A stretch of DNA of 64,000 bases. Source: Nannochloropsis salina CCMP1776. Taxonomy: Eukaryota; Sar; Eustigmatophyceae; Eustigmatales; Monodopsidaceae. Below, in pieces: positions 33,001 to 39,839 of this stretch. The position numbers were made by a program, and so were the translations under genes. Location: assembly GCA_004565275.1 (NCBI GenBank), contig SDOX01000010.1, positions 753,446 through 817,445 of the forward strand. Reading direction: 5' to 3'. The notes under the pieces are model-generated. The model saw nothing but the letters and a program-made list of their open reading frames with translations, had not been told where the DNA came from and ran no database searches. Numbering within the stretch: the stretch's first letter is position 1; each line of letters opens with the position of its first letter.

Positions 33001-34788
33001 TGTCGCTCCGGTTCCTCGAAGCTCCTGAGAGTCGACGGATAGGCCCAAGGCACGCAGACGCAGGAAGACCCAGGAGGTTTGCGCTTGGAGGGGTACGCGG
33101 AGGCTGTCATGTTCTCCGGAGCCACCGACGCTCGGCGCCTTCCCAGAGCAAGACGACTGTCCGCTGGACCGGAGCAAAGCGAGATAAAAGGCGTGGAGGC
33201 GAAAGCTTGTAATGTGCATCCGTGAGTACCAGGAGACGGCCGGCTGTCCCTCCTTCTGGCAGAAATCTGAGGTTGCTGCGAACTCTTGTCCATCCTGGTG
33301 TCGCACCGCTCCCGAGTCGTCTGTACATTCCCTTGCCCTTCCCTTCGTCTTTTGTCGGTCTGATTGCGTTCGACCGTCCTGCCCCGTTCTTGTATTGGCT
33401 CGAGCCCACAGCTCGCACAGTAGACTGGCTTGATTCTCGCTGAAGGAGACACGCAAGCGGTCGCACTCCGCGTCCACCACCAGGGCTGCGTGCACGCAGG
33501 AGTCCCATCGACCGCCAGCCTGCCCTCCTTCCTTTACCCCTCTTTCCCTTCCACCTTTGGCGCTCCGTGCCTCTCTTTCCATTTCCTTCTTCTCCACAAA
33601 CAATCTACTTAATTTTGTTTGCCATGGCGTCGCCGTGGGGCGGGGCAGCTCAGCTTTCCTGCTGTCCTCCTCTCCTCTCTCCACCCTGGCTAGTACAGGG
33701 CATAGGGCGCCAAATGTGGGAGGCAGGTGCCCGTCATAGAAGTCAGCCGCCACCAGCTCCATCTCCCGGTTGGCGGCTGTCCCGGTGGGAGGAGAGGAGA
33801 CGACGTAGGGACTGTCCAGGAAGAGTCCATCCATCGACATGGGCGAGAAGTGGTCCTCCTGGAAAAAGGACGGTTTGCTCGACGCCGGTTCATGCCGTGG
33901 CGATGGCGGAGATAAGGAGGAGACTTGCGAAGGCGGCGCCTCCCATCCCCAGAAATTGAAAGCGTCGCGGACGTCGAGGGCCAAGCGGAACCGGAGGGTC
34001 GTGCGGTCCACCAAGGGGGCCTCGTGCCGTCGTCTACCACGACTGCTTCCGCTCATGCTGATGTCTCCCGGGCTGTGTCCGTCCAGGCAAATCGTTAGGT
34101 CCTGGATCTGGAGCATTTTGAACAGCCAGGGAGAGCTGGGAGGGTCGCAGTCGTTGAAGGCCGGCTCCCACTCCCGGCCCGGGTCCGCCGAGTGCATGGT
34201 TACGTTACATATGTAGGCAGCTGCCGCAATGCTTCCATCGTGCTCCTCGTAGCGAACGGCGAGGTTCTCAACTCGAACCGCGACATTCATCAGCATCTTC
34301 TTCCCCAAGGCGTGCAGCCAGCCCGTAGGCTTCTCAGAGCCCACGACTTTCGTGCTTTCTTGCTCTTCTGGAGTGACGATGCTGCCTCTTTGCCTTCTCG
34401 AAGCGCGTGTGGGAGGATGAAGCTCGAGGTCAGAGCTGTCAGGAGACAAGTCAGGGGACGCGGCGGGACTGTCTGCATCCTCAGAACCGGTGCCGGCACG
34501 CTTGACCACAATCTCCACCGTTTTTAAGGTCACCTGCACCACAGGCTGGGACTGGGCAATAATGCGCGCCCACGGAATAGAAAGGCGGAGTTCTTTTGCC
34601 GTGCCTCGGGCTATGTCGTACTCCAAGGGCAGGTTGAGCAAATTGCGAAGCAAATTTTTGCGGAGGGACAAGTTGTCCAGAACAACATCCCCGGTAATGC
34701 CAGACACAATCCCACCCTCGATGAGATGGTCCAACGATTCCTGAATCTGACGCGTCAGGTAGCTTCTTATCCCCTGCGTGAAATCCAT
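21097..34788 (-). CDS. VPS13: VPS13-family bridge-like lipid transfer protein (giant, single exon)
   Basis: 4,563 residues in one uninterrupted frame. It starts MDFTQGIRSYLTRQIQESLD, the chorein N-terminus, followed by GDVVLDNLSLRKNLLRNLLN and LRLSIPWARI, the hallmark start of the VPS13 lipid groove. An upstream in-frame extension lacks an ATG. The middle has the long beta-rich repeating-groove composition with acidic/Ser-rich linkers. The C-terminal third has VAB-like segments (SIPLVMLNRSSLYDIHVGIE), then the SHR/ATG2-C-like helices (SNYVADAIFRSPALLGSLEI; SLTGAGRGLLSLTRHVVGGT; GVNRGLEEGRERLDYGPAGA) and a PH-like end (LVNEEQVRLLKGFLSRW). VPS13 proteins sit at organelle contact sites and move bulk phospholipid between membranes. 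It is longer than yeast VPS13 (about 3,100). Which contact site it serves cannot be read from the sequence. Divergent from FKGP across 486 bp. Confidence 0.92.
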   Translation of the reverse strand: MDFTQGIRSYLTRQIQESLDHLIEGGIVSGITGDVVLDNLSLRKNLLRNLLNLPLEYDIARGTAKELRLSIPWARIIAQSQPVVQVTLKTVEIVVKRAGTGSEDADSPAASPDLSPDSSDLELHPPTRASRRQRGSIVTPEEQESTKVVGSEKPTGWLHALGKKMLMNVAVRVENLAVRYEEHDGSIAAAAYICNVTMHSADPGREWEPAFNDCDPPSSPWLFKMLQIQDLTICLDGHSPGDISMSGSSRGRRRHEAPLVDRTTLRFRLALDVRDAFNFWGWEAPPSQVSSLSPPSPRHEPASSKPSFFQEDHFSPMSMDGLFLDSPYVVSSPPTGTAANREMELVAADFYDGHLPPTFGALCPVLARVERGEEDSRKAELPRPTATPWQTKLSRLFVEKKEMEREARSAKGGRERGVKEGGQAGGRWDSCVHAALVVDAECDRLRVSFSENQASLLCELWARANTRTGQDGRTQSDRQKTKGRARECTDDSGAVRHQDGQEFAATSDFCQKEGQPAVSWYSRMHITSFRLHAFYLALLRSSGQSSCSGKAPSVGGSGEHDSLRVPLQAQTSWVFLRLRALGLSVDSQELRGTGATKTCSRTRDVRGAMRALEVACAGEDTPEAAEAGWGEQGGGFSSTMPMLLQWGETKEGEKEEGPTASAPILLEALFKRTLLVKASNRSEEYVEKVLQGAEGGLRPLRSTVLVVRHFQERHSELRGRDMGDRPWGGGDRETGEADSQRIVVDVLFSEALRCRLTPAVVLGLACFVSTPLRASSVSPAPNAYRPWQTTCNIRIDSLQVAFACNGPGGNQRPECMLQLEDLDLKHCQQGPTSHHRSCRMARLAIGMKNVPIDSTSASRLGTDDVLTLFEAENMSFSLESSIKQIHQTGIWNGRKSSLDEEMHQCGKMSMPLGVSLSVIPAYWRFGLAISTFLRRNDGNALDATIAGLPLVHPPNSFVCMTCECLELAMNKTAIDPISGSVDDHTPTRDSRDMLEMVMKEFSVSQKNSHASRDVIDKEKTSGPCIQNLPETTKGSFLILQTPVVSVKTITSVQEGRDTEISVPQQFTFYVSPLNIWALRTAALEITRLMAALPSSPRIVGASTREKMRLCVDTFTIMIDLPWLAGELPRAVFACRGGEWVVSNEGRAEALIHNHLGIAHVRAEGHVPTHNAARGSENSFSNRHMEIIYKKLLPFLLPVEEESLEAALQQARHQRSEFEGEEMVVVPLLVPDEDCMERVAKKAFFEISWQSERKTRAMVHMEVAFEPCQCILYCPFLYALLRLGTLASKPMTKSSSLHAGKIQDREERMAKTDDEEDVAPPCPTLLLTAQTSRVLLLGGTLQDARFGVSIDLDNLVLWRRGENGHGRPGEETEVTAPAMPMEIRRLGFGAQMGQWRVDANQGLELLHAWNLIERVDFEVEGGKGAFTKEEVSRETARTVLVSPLALTLGTLEMAVLWRVVGVFGRNVTRAPLVQCSGNHAIACRKYGNDGHASTLARLRNDDKDEGKELPNLRLACPYLYVSFKSPRPSSRDFCAEMPPTCTISQAVDMEKVAFHLKLEDCTLSLGTHGGHFDVARVVIENRRATHTGDSLTHHRGLALLPRPEFLSLFSGTSALTFAWHKPADGNASEMTIQLQPSILYLDPHSCSTLRSLGGFMDLDLKMLAAKDAIEARAVAVAAARRSRRGTRLSSFLLGRTETTKLVTDHLKVVLSSDSRHAGLLPTLEIEADQVLASLRTAGYNVDHYLNMVQTRISILMTEERKMTTNLERCKQATEFQWPLLIGANVFVTQEDMRRCLRQPLSHINSLFAAATPLPPSVSIQIEPLQFHFCVPVLDHLQTLVQAFSSCLVSTTPSYSSTRTVGAVSPGASLPQVATTREQSPFIPGSCCQPLTTWVALSALEMTAFEGPLPEPEPGALLMRCHPALAPSCSSAPAVDKTHSTYRPAQPGDTGKLACLTALKWQFPLPVRARNVRCPDHIILQSVKYSPPADFPTILELAVVPEGEIFESEEMNRCETGNGRESNVVVRWKVRFQAGGDEDGVVATTEARSEREVGAKEKDKELHLIECDQGIGGRRWQLNLYWDRTHEHHHQQQHEHVLQHLWPPNILSLECVWRPMVLSLANLISLEVFLSPMDQIKSILQVTIPHAFLQLYPKRGAEGITVAPGRGEIEDRGELAVVSMRDLHVRYSMKEQGVKSGLLTVRDLEMDVVDVSRWTLLPALRGKFLTARYSAGNEGSEPTSRDHTCPSPGLSHDSSAPRYMSTPGLGEEDKTGHHVRQSLGISVDWCRINLSRRIIQSIDVLRQDFKARKASITDTTPPSSAARCYRYKIVNHTQHSLWLGQHLTNEIIRAAPCSSQEYTARAWAKEAGRQPSSLLLRFALNMTTTSEKEHSATTVASTMTTRNEMIAGVDEPSVWSEPVDIDLLGARCLPLRTSGQGHHDVFLLLDKVLSGTNTRDKPKISRQRQTSPGNREVLMWVVVEKKGLETRISLHGGCDIRNYLPVGLDIRICSPNSEGTISPSPFASSGPSASKKRSEAVVNVKAGPGGLPLAIPPSHEVLSLLLDEGFMAPRSRIRGGNNRTSGTRKEPSHNRNTTDSNTFSTTILGSDGDNISGGLSGDAMTAPPVDSTYMLQKLMMVQARVSSRQISTCGSSSSDPYPKSDTAFGQTMILTLPEIVQPDQACKVNLTSPHRHPMTSCTVLGQAPPASPDEPTVWFLCHLRRVILNSQKSISSACPTHSDGRYMWGWLSLELWPLAYLMNLGLPLDHRVLPGKHPQPVAASPLTPVSRNRAPIPLHPTLPCESMSSMPAPTPYLEQDMVARDIDDRRRNSSLSMSANDSESGKVRASARDVDAAKRAIQDKIQLLSQKRLQKKMGMTREVSAPSYTDGRGDHQNEDLSIKEEGGPKPSANSAALSLYAPQNDRVWSPLSPGAPAAIAVCRTDPRYGLAFSVRPSTSTLSTNGTNKTTDGDDCWIGATLISNSQTDFSMSSSDLLAWVRSGNMGHVDGNAALDECPQPLLNIGLLGPAGEHGNIWTDRPGCFLGQRLIPYAVRRPAHLGPSLLVDVTPLWTVANHCPFPLSLLALVPRRPMDPTGASNNVASMTAGFGDFNDAGFQVLPPDGKVVPLNNSAWPFTDWNKSERSVGPNGSTGVPAFALGVKVMEDSVTGELKLQDAQLTTAPAKQCWSKPVGLDALVASMLPVTSKSDEERTGIRRGIADISLFVPVQGDKWLPLTLRLISRSVRAGGRRESVGIGECHDHKSTERKEAFSNAHGLGMHRLEIRPRLVLQNSMRLPARDCLAVYYPDGKFHTAFNNDHGQTGSPTKVSKADWQIILLRRSKDAFSPKHDRKSMVPQEGSSLTTMKGGMSDLPLPSSDILDDSTGGFDLSPSPFSSSTVPYSSLPPRSRMSSTSSPTMLRRVWCRASRRPSGSNEENDSDDEAGRTEHQVRANKVTDPTYVENVTYRQTFGLCIVAPGRPLSTAAVLSNFKPTTFTTPSHPVPGAGTGILDSSDYHYRVLEIEALGEDAREIHLRCPRPGAGLVGPNGKDIMAIRPHLKYHEGTFYVQISAEPSIPLVMLNRSSLYDIHVGIERWSIERQKEMRKRRSDVRDSKKEEYGSKNGALLPMQHTLCVPPGARVEWNPSRPDLYLSAIATSILDASNPLSDTDVDRQDLDGYTPGITEGGAIKNDEGASGAAFRRSTFSTKKTPIFDCRLRCALAAGKAGIRTVERERGEEGEWEDNITSKVLVSTWSSLLHTGKSCSDGCHRLNMSFWKASGSITCEDSTIRSTIPKSSAEEEMEGDGEELLRAFRRTSLAAVTATLSTAAGISCLVIDDCLEQPHKTATDVGNIPGFPLAPQLKVESQRDRLTTLTVGARVLDLQLLEDEVAIQKLGGYAGTSTRSNGARENVDEAVPPGALRLPALLFIRFSGAKTRYDCSVASGDAFLKGSRTLNVSLDGLQVDHLANGAEFPVVLYFFDKQRQRRDHNGNSVLDFTFKEVFLNPIVMGEGRPLSYVERLEISSSRVRVGVDGALLHTIRFFQENLTATEKGEDSDASAGWDDRLGVPRILSNKVGPAVLTENDPTPSTFFQSVTFSPLSVLLDARVFVPGSRVFLGLDGSPLFFEGVRLTDVFSTPQAFLKGILSNYVADAIFRSPALLGSLEIIGSPAILVSRVVSGLKDLVLLSASGSLTGAGRGLLSLTRHVVGGTLASLAGFSSSVRRNLEPGERVRGGQPHGNHDVHFHRRSGSVEFSGSGGTRAWKGEEGRRLSLPAGLDVGGSAEGSSKDGGTSGGSGNLLAGVGRGLYKAVTFPISGAMGVIWWTSDRLITSTGVNRGLEEGRERLDYGPAGAGASCSVHWDAYYRHSCGLRFRKGTLKAVIHAYMEQKREKLYAEITDESEQGGTRGWFGRFIGGGDSARDSSNSGPSSNDHFESGQTTILPVRVVLAEEDAIYIIAHSHGAETPVFNLRLSNAGALKWRHVQVEASPSSLGSMDGITIHRGLAKYESSIIDGKEHGEAWWWHLIEMHVDGGERGVIDHFSPLKLWLVNEEQVRLLKGFLSRWANGTGE

Positions 34789-35274
34789 GGCAGCGCAATC
34801 CGGGCCCTGTGTCCGATATGTCCATGGTGGATAGGCAACCAGGATGGGGCGTACGCAGGTCGTGGGGGACTCTTCATGCAAGGCTCAAGAGCGACAGTCA
34901 CACACATCCATACTGACACCGCGCGATGCATGTGCGCATTCTCTGACGCTGTGACACGCCAGATAATCAAAGTCGCCCCTGTACGTGGGCAAAGGGATTG
35001 GCCTCCCGAGTACAGGCGGGGGCTTGCCACCACCTGAACGTGATGTTGGCTTGCACTTCTTACGGCGATGACGGGCGAGCGCCCAGCTTACGGTCCGGCC
35101 CAGGGCGCAGCGTGGCAAAAACAACCCTGCCGAGACATTTCCTTCTTATCCGCGCACCTAAGACAGGTTTTGACTGCATTCGTCCCCTCCCGTGGCAGCT
35201 GGATTTTTTTCCTGGTGACTCATCACGCTATTCGAAAAGCCCTTTCCAAGTACACTCCCACATTGTAACTGCCG
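34789..35274. promoter_or_regulatory. Divergent promoter region of VPS13 and FKGP
   Basis: 486 bp between two start codons facing away from each other. It must contain both promoters. No TATA box, E2F-like site or tandem element stands out. Confidence 0.5.
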
Positions 35275-38200
35275 ATGCCAAGAATACCATTCCCCTTTCC
35301 TGTTGTGGTGGTGACAGCTCCAACGGAGCGCTCAGCGGAAGCATATCAAGAGGAACTACAGGCTCGATTGTCCGAGCGCTATTTTGCCGTCTGTCCGGGA
35401 CTGAACAATGACGAAAGTAGTAAAGAGGAAAACGAGCAAGAACTTATTCTGCTTGCTGTCGCGGACCCGCTCGGCAAACGTGTGGGAAGTGGCGGAGGGA
35501 CTTTGAATGCGCTCGTTCATGTACATAGCTACCTACACAGGCACCACTTTGTGAGCAGCGCCGGACAATGGCCAGCAATATTGATGGTACATTCGGGGGG
35601 CGATTCTCAACGTTCACCTACCAATTCAGTGTGCGGAAAGGCGTGGTCGTGTCTCAATTCCCACCGAAACGGGGACGGCGGAAGCAACACCCCCATCGAC
35701 CTCCTGCTAGAGCAGTTCACGCAGCTTTTTGCCGGTGGCGTGCCTTCTGGGGCACTGGTGGTGGCGTCCTCCGATGTCCTCCTTGTCTTGCCCCCGTGGC
35801 TTGTGGACTGGGCTTCACAAAGGGGAGTGGTGGGGCTGGCTGCGAGTGTGCCTGCGGCTCTCGGTCCCAATCATGGCGTGTATGTCACATCTACCTCCGC
35901 GATAGCTTGCGCCCGGCGTGGTCGTGACGTGGAGGAAAGAAGCGAAGGCAGGAAGGTCATGACCCAACGCGTGATGCAGTACCTCCAGAAAGCTAGCCTG
36001 GTCGATCTGATCGCAAAAGGAGCCGTATCCACTGAGGGCAATGTTCTGATAGACACAGGCGTCCTCTTTTTCTGTCCCCAAATCACCAGAGAACTCGTGT
36101 CGTTGCCGAAAGCGCATGCGGTCTTTCGCCGCTGCTGCAGCCGGGGAGAGACGGAGGGAGGGACTGCGGGAGGAAGCGTCGAGGAGGCTTTGCGTTTGGA
36201 ACTCTACACAGACCTGCTCCTCGCTTTGAGTGACGGCTTGGGGCAAGATCGGGCCAGTTACGTGGGCATGGACGGCGCGAGCAGCGAGAAGGAGGCGGTA
36301 GAAAGGGCCGGCCAGGGCCCAGGGGCGGTGTCCGCCCTGCGGGAAGCAAGGGGGGTGCTGTGGGAGTGTCTGGGGCGGTGGCCTTTTTCGGCCCTAGCTC
36401 CCCGGGGAGCCCTCTTTGGCCATCTGGGCACCACTCAAGAGCTCCAGGCGATGATGACCTTGAAGATGACGCCCTTCTCTTCCGCCTTTCGCCTCGCCCG
36501 CCGAGTGTGTTGCGTGGTCGAGGGGGAGGAAAAAGACAGTGCGGGCGCACAAAGTGGAGAACAAGCATACAAAAAGAAGGAGGGTGCTGTTGTGCTGAAT
36601 TCCATCCTGACCCCTTCAGGCGGGCTCTGTTTGGGTGACGGCTCGATCGTCGAGCATTCCGTGGTAGAGGGCGAGAGCCGTTTGGAGGTGGGCGCCGGGA
36701 CCCTGGTGAGTGGCCTATGCCACGCCCCCGCCCAGCAGGCAAATACCTGCATTGGCCCTGGTGTGGTTGTGCAAGAAGTGCGGCTGGGTGCCGTGGAGAG
36801 CACAGGCCAACCGGGGCGGTCCCTCGCCTCCCCCTATGTCGTCTCGGTCCTTTCTCTCCACGACAACGTCAAGGCCACTTATGGAAAGGAGCCTCAGGCG
36901 GGTGTTTGGAACCGGCCGTGGGGGGTCGTTCTCGACATGCTCCAAGTCGACGCCGGAGTCATCTGGCCACACTCCCGCCTGCCTGTCGACAGCAACGTTT
37001 CCACCACAGAAGGCATTTCCGCTGTCAAAGACTCAAATTTTCAGCCGAGGCCGCGCACCTTATGGCATGCCTGTCTCTTTCCGGCAGTGGGGGAAGCTGG
37101 GACGCCAGCAAGGGGCACGGGTTGTCAAGGGGCATGGTGCTGGCAACAAGCGTACGCCAGCCAGGGAAAAATTCCATCCCGGGAGGCCGTGGTTGCGTGG
37201 CGACAAGCGCGCCGGTTGTCCCTGAGTGATATCCTGGCTCAGGCCGAGCCGCGGGCGGAGTTTCGATGGCGACGGGCGTTGGAGGCGCGGATCCTGACTA
37301 GGACCATCAGAGAGACGTCACATGGGGAGGGAGGGTTGAAAGGGGCAAGTCTCGCCAAGTCCGCACCCAGGAACATAGAGACAGCAGACGGGCGCCACGT
37401 TTTGAAAGCGCCAGGACGGCTGGAAGGCGATGGGCGCCGCAACCTGGTTTTGGAATCGCTGAAGGAGGCGTTGAGGACAGGCCCGAGCCTCGAGGATTTA
37501 CATACAAAGCCTTTGGACGCAGTATGGCGGGACAGCTTGCCTTCGTACGAGGAGAAGCTATGGTTGGTGGTTGCTTTGGAAGAGTGGGCTGAAGATCACG
37601 TTTTGAATCGAGCGGAAGGCGCGAAGGGGAGTGATGTTAGGAAGGCCGAAGAAGACAGTGCTTTTGACGCCGGGCGATTGTCTAGGTCGGAGTTGTGCGC
37701 TGGGGATGAGGCTCCTCTCTCGGTCTTGGCATCGACATGCGCTTTGCTAGCGCGCGTCTTGGAGGCACTCGCCCAACAGATAGACAAGGAGATAAACGGC
37801 ACAGAGCAGACGGTCTACAATGCCCAGTGGACACAAGCAGTACTGCAGTTGACGGTCGGAGGAACAGGGGCGGTTGAAAGCCGGCGGGAGGCTTTCAAGG
37901 AAATGAGGGCAATGCGGGTTGCTTGGATGGCGGACGAGAAATGGCGCGTGCGGGAGGTGGCCGCTCATTACGATATGACCACCTTCGCGCTAATCAAGCG
38001 GCAAGTTGCATCCGTGCATCGGGCTGTCTCGTGCGGCTCTGCTTCCAAGGTGCAGGTGGGAAGAAGCGTCGTAGCCGAGGCTCCTGCCCGGATCGATCTG
38101 AGCGGCGGGTGGTCAGACACCCCGCCCATCTCCTTCGAGCTGGGAGGGGAGGTTACCAATCTCGCCGTTCAATTGAAGGGACAGCGACCTATAGGAGCCC

Positions 38201-39318
38201 GTGTGACGATCTTAAAGGACCATGTGCTGGTGCTGCAGGCTCGGCAGGCCGACGGGGACGTGACTGAGCGCGTGTGCAGGACTATGGCAGACTTGAGGGA
38301 GGGCAAGGACGAAGAGGGCAAAGGGCAGGAAGGACGACAAGCTGCAAAAATGGACAAAAAGGCTGCAGCGTGCCCCACGGCTTTGGTTCGGTGGTGCCTC
38401 GTGTACTTTGGCGTTCTGCCGAACGAGGGCGAGAGATCATTCACGCAGATCGATCAGTCATGCCACGACCAGGCAGAGGCCGATGGTGCTTCGCGAGGAA
38501 AGGAGCGGCTTTCGACCTTGCTTGCTCAGCACGTCGGCGGTGGCCTCCGCGTCGAGACATGGTCCATGCTGCCCACAGGCTCCGGGCTGGGAACCAGCAG
38601 CATCCTGGTAGGCACCGTGCTCGCGGCCCTGGGTCGGGCGTGCGGACGGGCGTACAGCGTGTGCGCCCTCAACCACGCTGTATTGGAGGTTGAACAACTC
38701 ATGGACGTTGGCGGCGGGTGGCAGGATCAAGTCGGAGGCCTGGTCGGGGGTGCGAAGCGGGCGTACTCGGCACCTGGCCTTCCACTGCGTGTGAAGTATG
38801 AGACACTGCCCCTCTGTCCCGCAGTACGCGCGCGCTGGGAGAGGCATCTTCTGCTAATCTACACCGGTCGGGCACGCTTGGCTTCAAATATTGTACGGTC
38901 TGTCGTGCGACGGTACTATGCGCAAAGCCCTGAAGTACTCGTCACCCTCCAGGGCCTTGTCCACGGCGCACGTTCCGCGGCCGACGCCTTACAAGAGGGC
39001 GACGTGAAAGCTTTAGGAAAATGCCTGAACAAGTACCGGAAGCAAAAGCTGACAATGGCTCCGTCAAGCGAACCTGAGCACGTGCGGCGTCTCATAAAGA
39101 TTTTAGAGATGAGGGCACTCGGAATGGTGACATGTGGAGCGGGGGGAGGGGGCTTCTTACTAATGTTGACACGCTTGCCGGATGATGCAGACAAGGTACA
39201 GAGCATAGTGGAGGGTCATCACATCGACGCATATGTAGCAACGCTGAATATAGACGAAGAAGGGTTGCGAATAAGAGTTGAAGAGGCCGTTGGGCTTTTG
39301 GGAGTCGGTGGAGCGTAA
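35275..39318 (+). CDS. FKGP: Bifunctional L-fucokinase / GDP-L-fucose pyrophosphorylase
   Basis: Single exon, 1,347 residues. The N-terminal half is the fucose-1-phosphate guanylyltransferase with the nucleotide-binding loop GSGGGTLNAL near residue 73 and ALVVASSDVLLVLPP. The C-terminal part is a GHMP kinase with its three motifs: PARIDLSGGWSDTPP (about 938), the ATP loop LPTGSGLGTSSIL (about 1098) and CGAGGGGFLLML (about 1287). The enzyme salvages free L-fucose to fucose-1-phosphate and then GDP-L-fucose in the cytosol, supplying fucosyltransferases for glycoproteins and fucosylated wall polysaccharide. The domain order is that of plant FKGP and Bacteroides Fkp. It is longer than the plant enzyme (about 1,055) because of extra loops, for example between the two GHMP strands and in the central linker. 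All catalytic motifs look intact. The start is the first ATG, immediately followed by the conserved hydrophobic strand PFPVVVVTAP. Confidence 0.93.
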   Translation: MPRIPFPFPVVVVTAPTERSAEAYQEELQARLSERYFAVCPGLNNDESSKEENEQELILLAVADPLGKRVGSGGGTLNALVHVHSYLHRHHFVSSAGQWPAILMVHSGGDSQRSPTNSVCGKAWSCLNSHRNGDGGSNTPIDLLLEQFTQLFAGGVPSGALVVASSDVLLVLPPWLVDWASQRGVVGLAASVPAALGPNHGVYVTSTSAIACARRGRDVEERSEGRKVMTQRVMQYLQKASLVDLIAKGAVSTEGNVLIDTGVLFFCPQITRELVSLPKAHAVFRRCCSRGETEGGTAGGSVEEALRLELYTDLLLALSDGLGQDRASYVGMDGASSEKEAVERAGQGPGAVSALREARGVLWECLGRWPFSALAPRGALFGHLGTTQELQAMMTLKMTPFSSAFRLARRVCCVVEGEEKDSAGAQSGEQAYKKKEGAVVLNSILTPSGGLCLGDGSIVEHSVVEGESRLEVGAGTLVSGLCHAPAQQANTCIGPGVVVQEVRLGAVESTGQPGRSLASPYVVSVLSLHDNVKATYGKEPQAGVWNRPWGVVLDMLQVDAGVIWPHSRLPVDSNVSTTEGISAVKDSNFQPRPRTLWHACLFPAVGEAGTPARGTGCQGAWCWQQAYASQGKIPSREAVVAWRQARRLSLSDILAQAEPRAEFRWRRALEARILTRTIRETSHGEGGLKGASLAKSAPRNIETADGRHVLKAPGRLEGDGRRNLVLESLKEALRTGPSLEDLHTKPLDAVWRDSLPSYEEKLWLVVALEEWAEDHVLNRAEGAKGSDVRKAEEDSAFDAGRLSRSELCAGDEAPLSVLASTCALLARVLEALAQQIDKEINGTEQTVYNAQWTQAVLQLTVGGTGAVESRREAFKEMRAMRVAWMADEKWRVREVAAHYDMTTFALIKRQVASVHRAVSCGSASKVQVGRSVVAEAPARIDLSGGWSDTPPISFELGGEVTNLAVQLKGQRPIGARVTILKDHVLVLQARQADGDVTERVCRTMADLREGKDEEGKGQEGRQAAKMDKKAAACPTALVRWCLVYFGVLPNEGERSFTQIDQSCHDQAEADGASRGKERLSTLLAQHVGGGLRVETWSMLPTGSGLGTSSILVGTVLAALGRACGRAYSVCALNHAVLEVEQLMDVGGGWQDQVGGLVGGAKRAYSAPGLPLRVKYETLPLCPAVRARWERHLLLIYTGRARLASNIVRSVVRRYYAQSPEVLVTLQGLVHGARSAADALQEGDVKALGKCLNKYRKQKLTMAPSSEPEHVRRLIKILEMRALGMVTCGAGGGGFLLMLTRLPDDADKVQSIVEGHHIDAYVATLNIDEEGLRIRVEEAVGLLGVGGA

Positions 39319-39662
39319 CGGCGTGAATTGTGCGACGGACGTACGAGTTGAGAGTATATACAGGCGTGCTGGTGCTGTTGTGCCATAAAGTTACAGGAGT
39401 ACAACCAAATCATCAAATCAATCAACTGAGTGTAACTGTGCGGATTTTAACTCAAGATAAACAGTTGTCTTGTAATTTGACTCCGGCATGAATTGCTACG
39501 GTCGGGTAGGCGACGCCGTGGTTGCCCTTGGTCCCCGCTCACTGATGAGAGTGCGGGGTATTTCAATCTGCCGTGCATACTTTTGTGCGTTTCTTCATGC
39601 TTGTTCACGCTTGTCGACTCGGGTCGTCATTTTCAAAAGTGTCGACGCTGGCTGCGGACTCT
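39319..39662. other. Intergenic region upstream of the Orc1/Cdc6-like gene
   Basis: FKGP 3' UTR and distal promoter of the next gene. Nothing else recognised. Confidence 0.4.
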
Positions 39663-39705
39663 AGAAACATTATTTTTCCCGCCCAGAAACATTGTTTTTC
39701 CCGCC
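39663..39705 (+). promoter_or_regulatory. Tandem pair of E2F-type sites in a 21-bp direct repeat
   Basis: Two near-identical 21-base units (39663-39683 and 39685-39705, one mismatch) start exactly 22 bp apart, about two helical turns. Each ends in TTTTTCCCGCC, matching the E2F/DP consensus TTTSSCGC. They lie about 80-120 bp upstream of the TATA box of the Orc1/Cdc6-like gene, where E2F sites drive G1/S genes in animals and plants. Recognised by eye. Confidence 0.7.
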
Positions 39706-39784
39706 TACACATCAGCTTGATTCTTCGTTGGCGAAGGGAGGCCGCGAAAAGGAGCGAAGGAGGCAAGTAGGGGCATTTTTTGTG

Positions 39785-39792
39785 TATATAAA
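39785..39792 (+). promoter_or_regulatory. TATA box of the Orc1/Cdc6-like gene
   Basis: TATATAAA, 48 bp upstream of the ATG at 39840, which would give a very short 5' UTR of roughly 20-25 bases. Confidence 0.6.
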
Positions 39793-39839
39793 CGCGCCGA
39801 AATCCCCTTTTGATTCCCTGCACAGAGACTACGAGCGCC

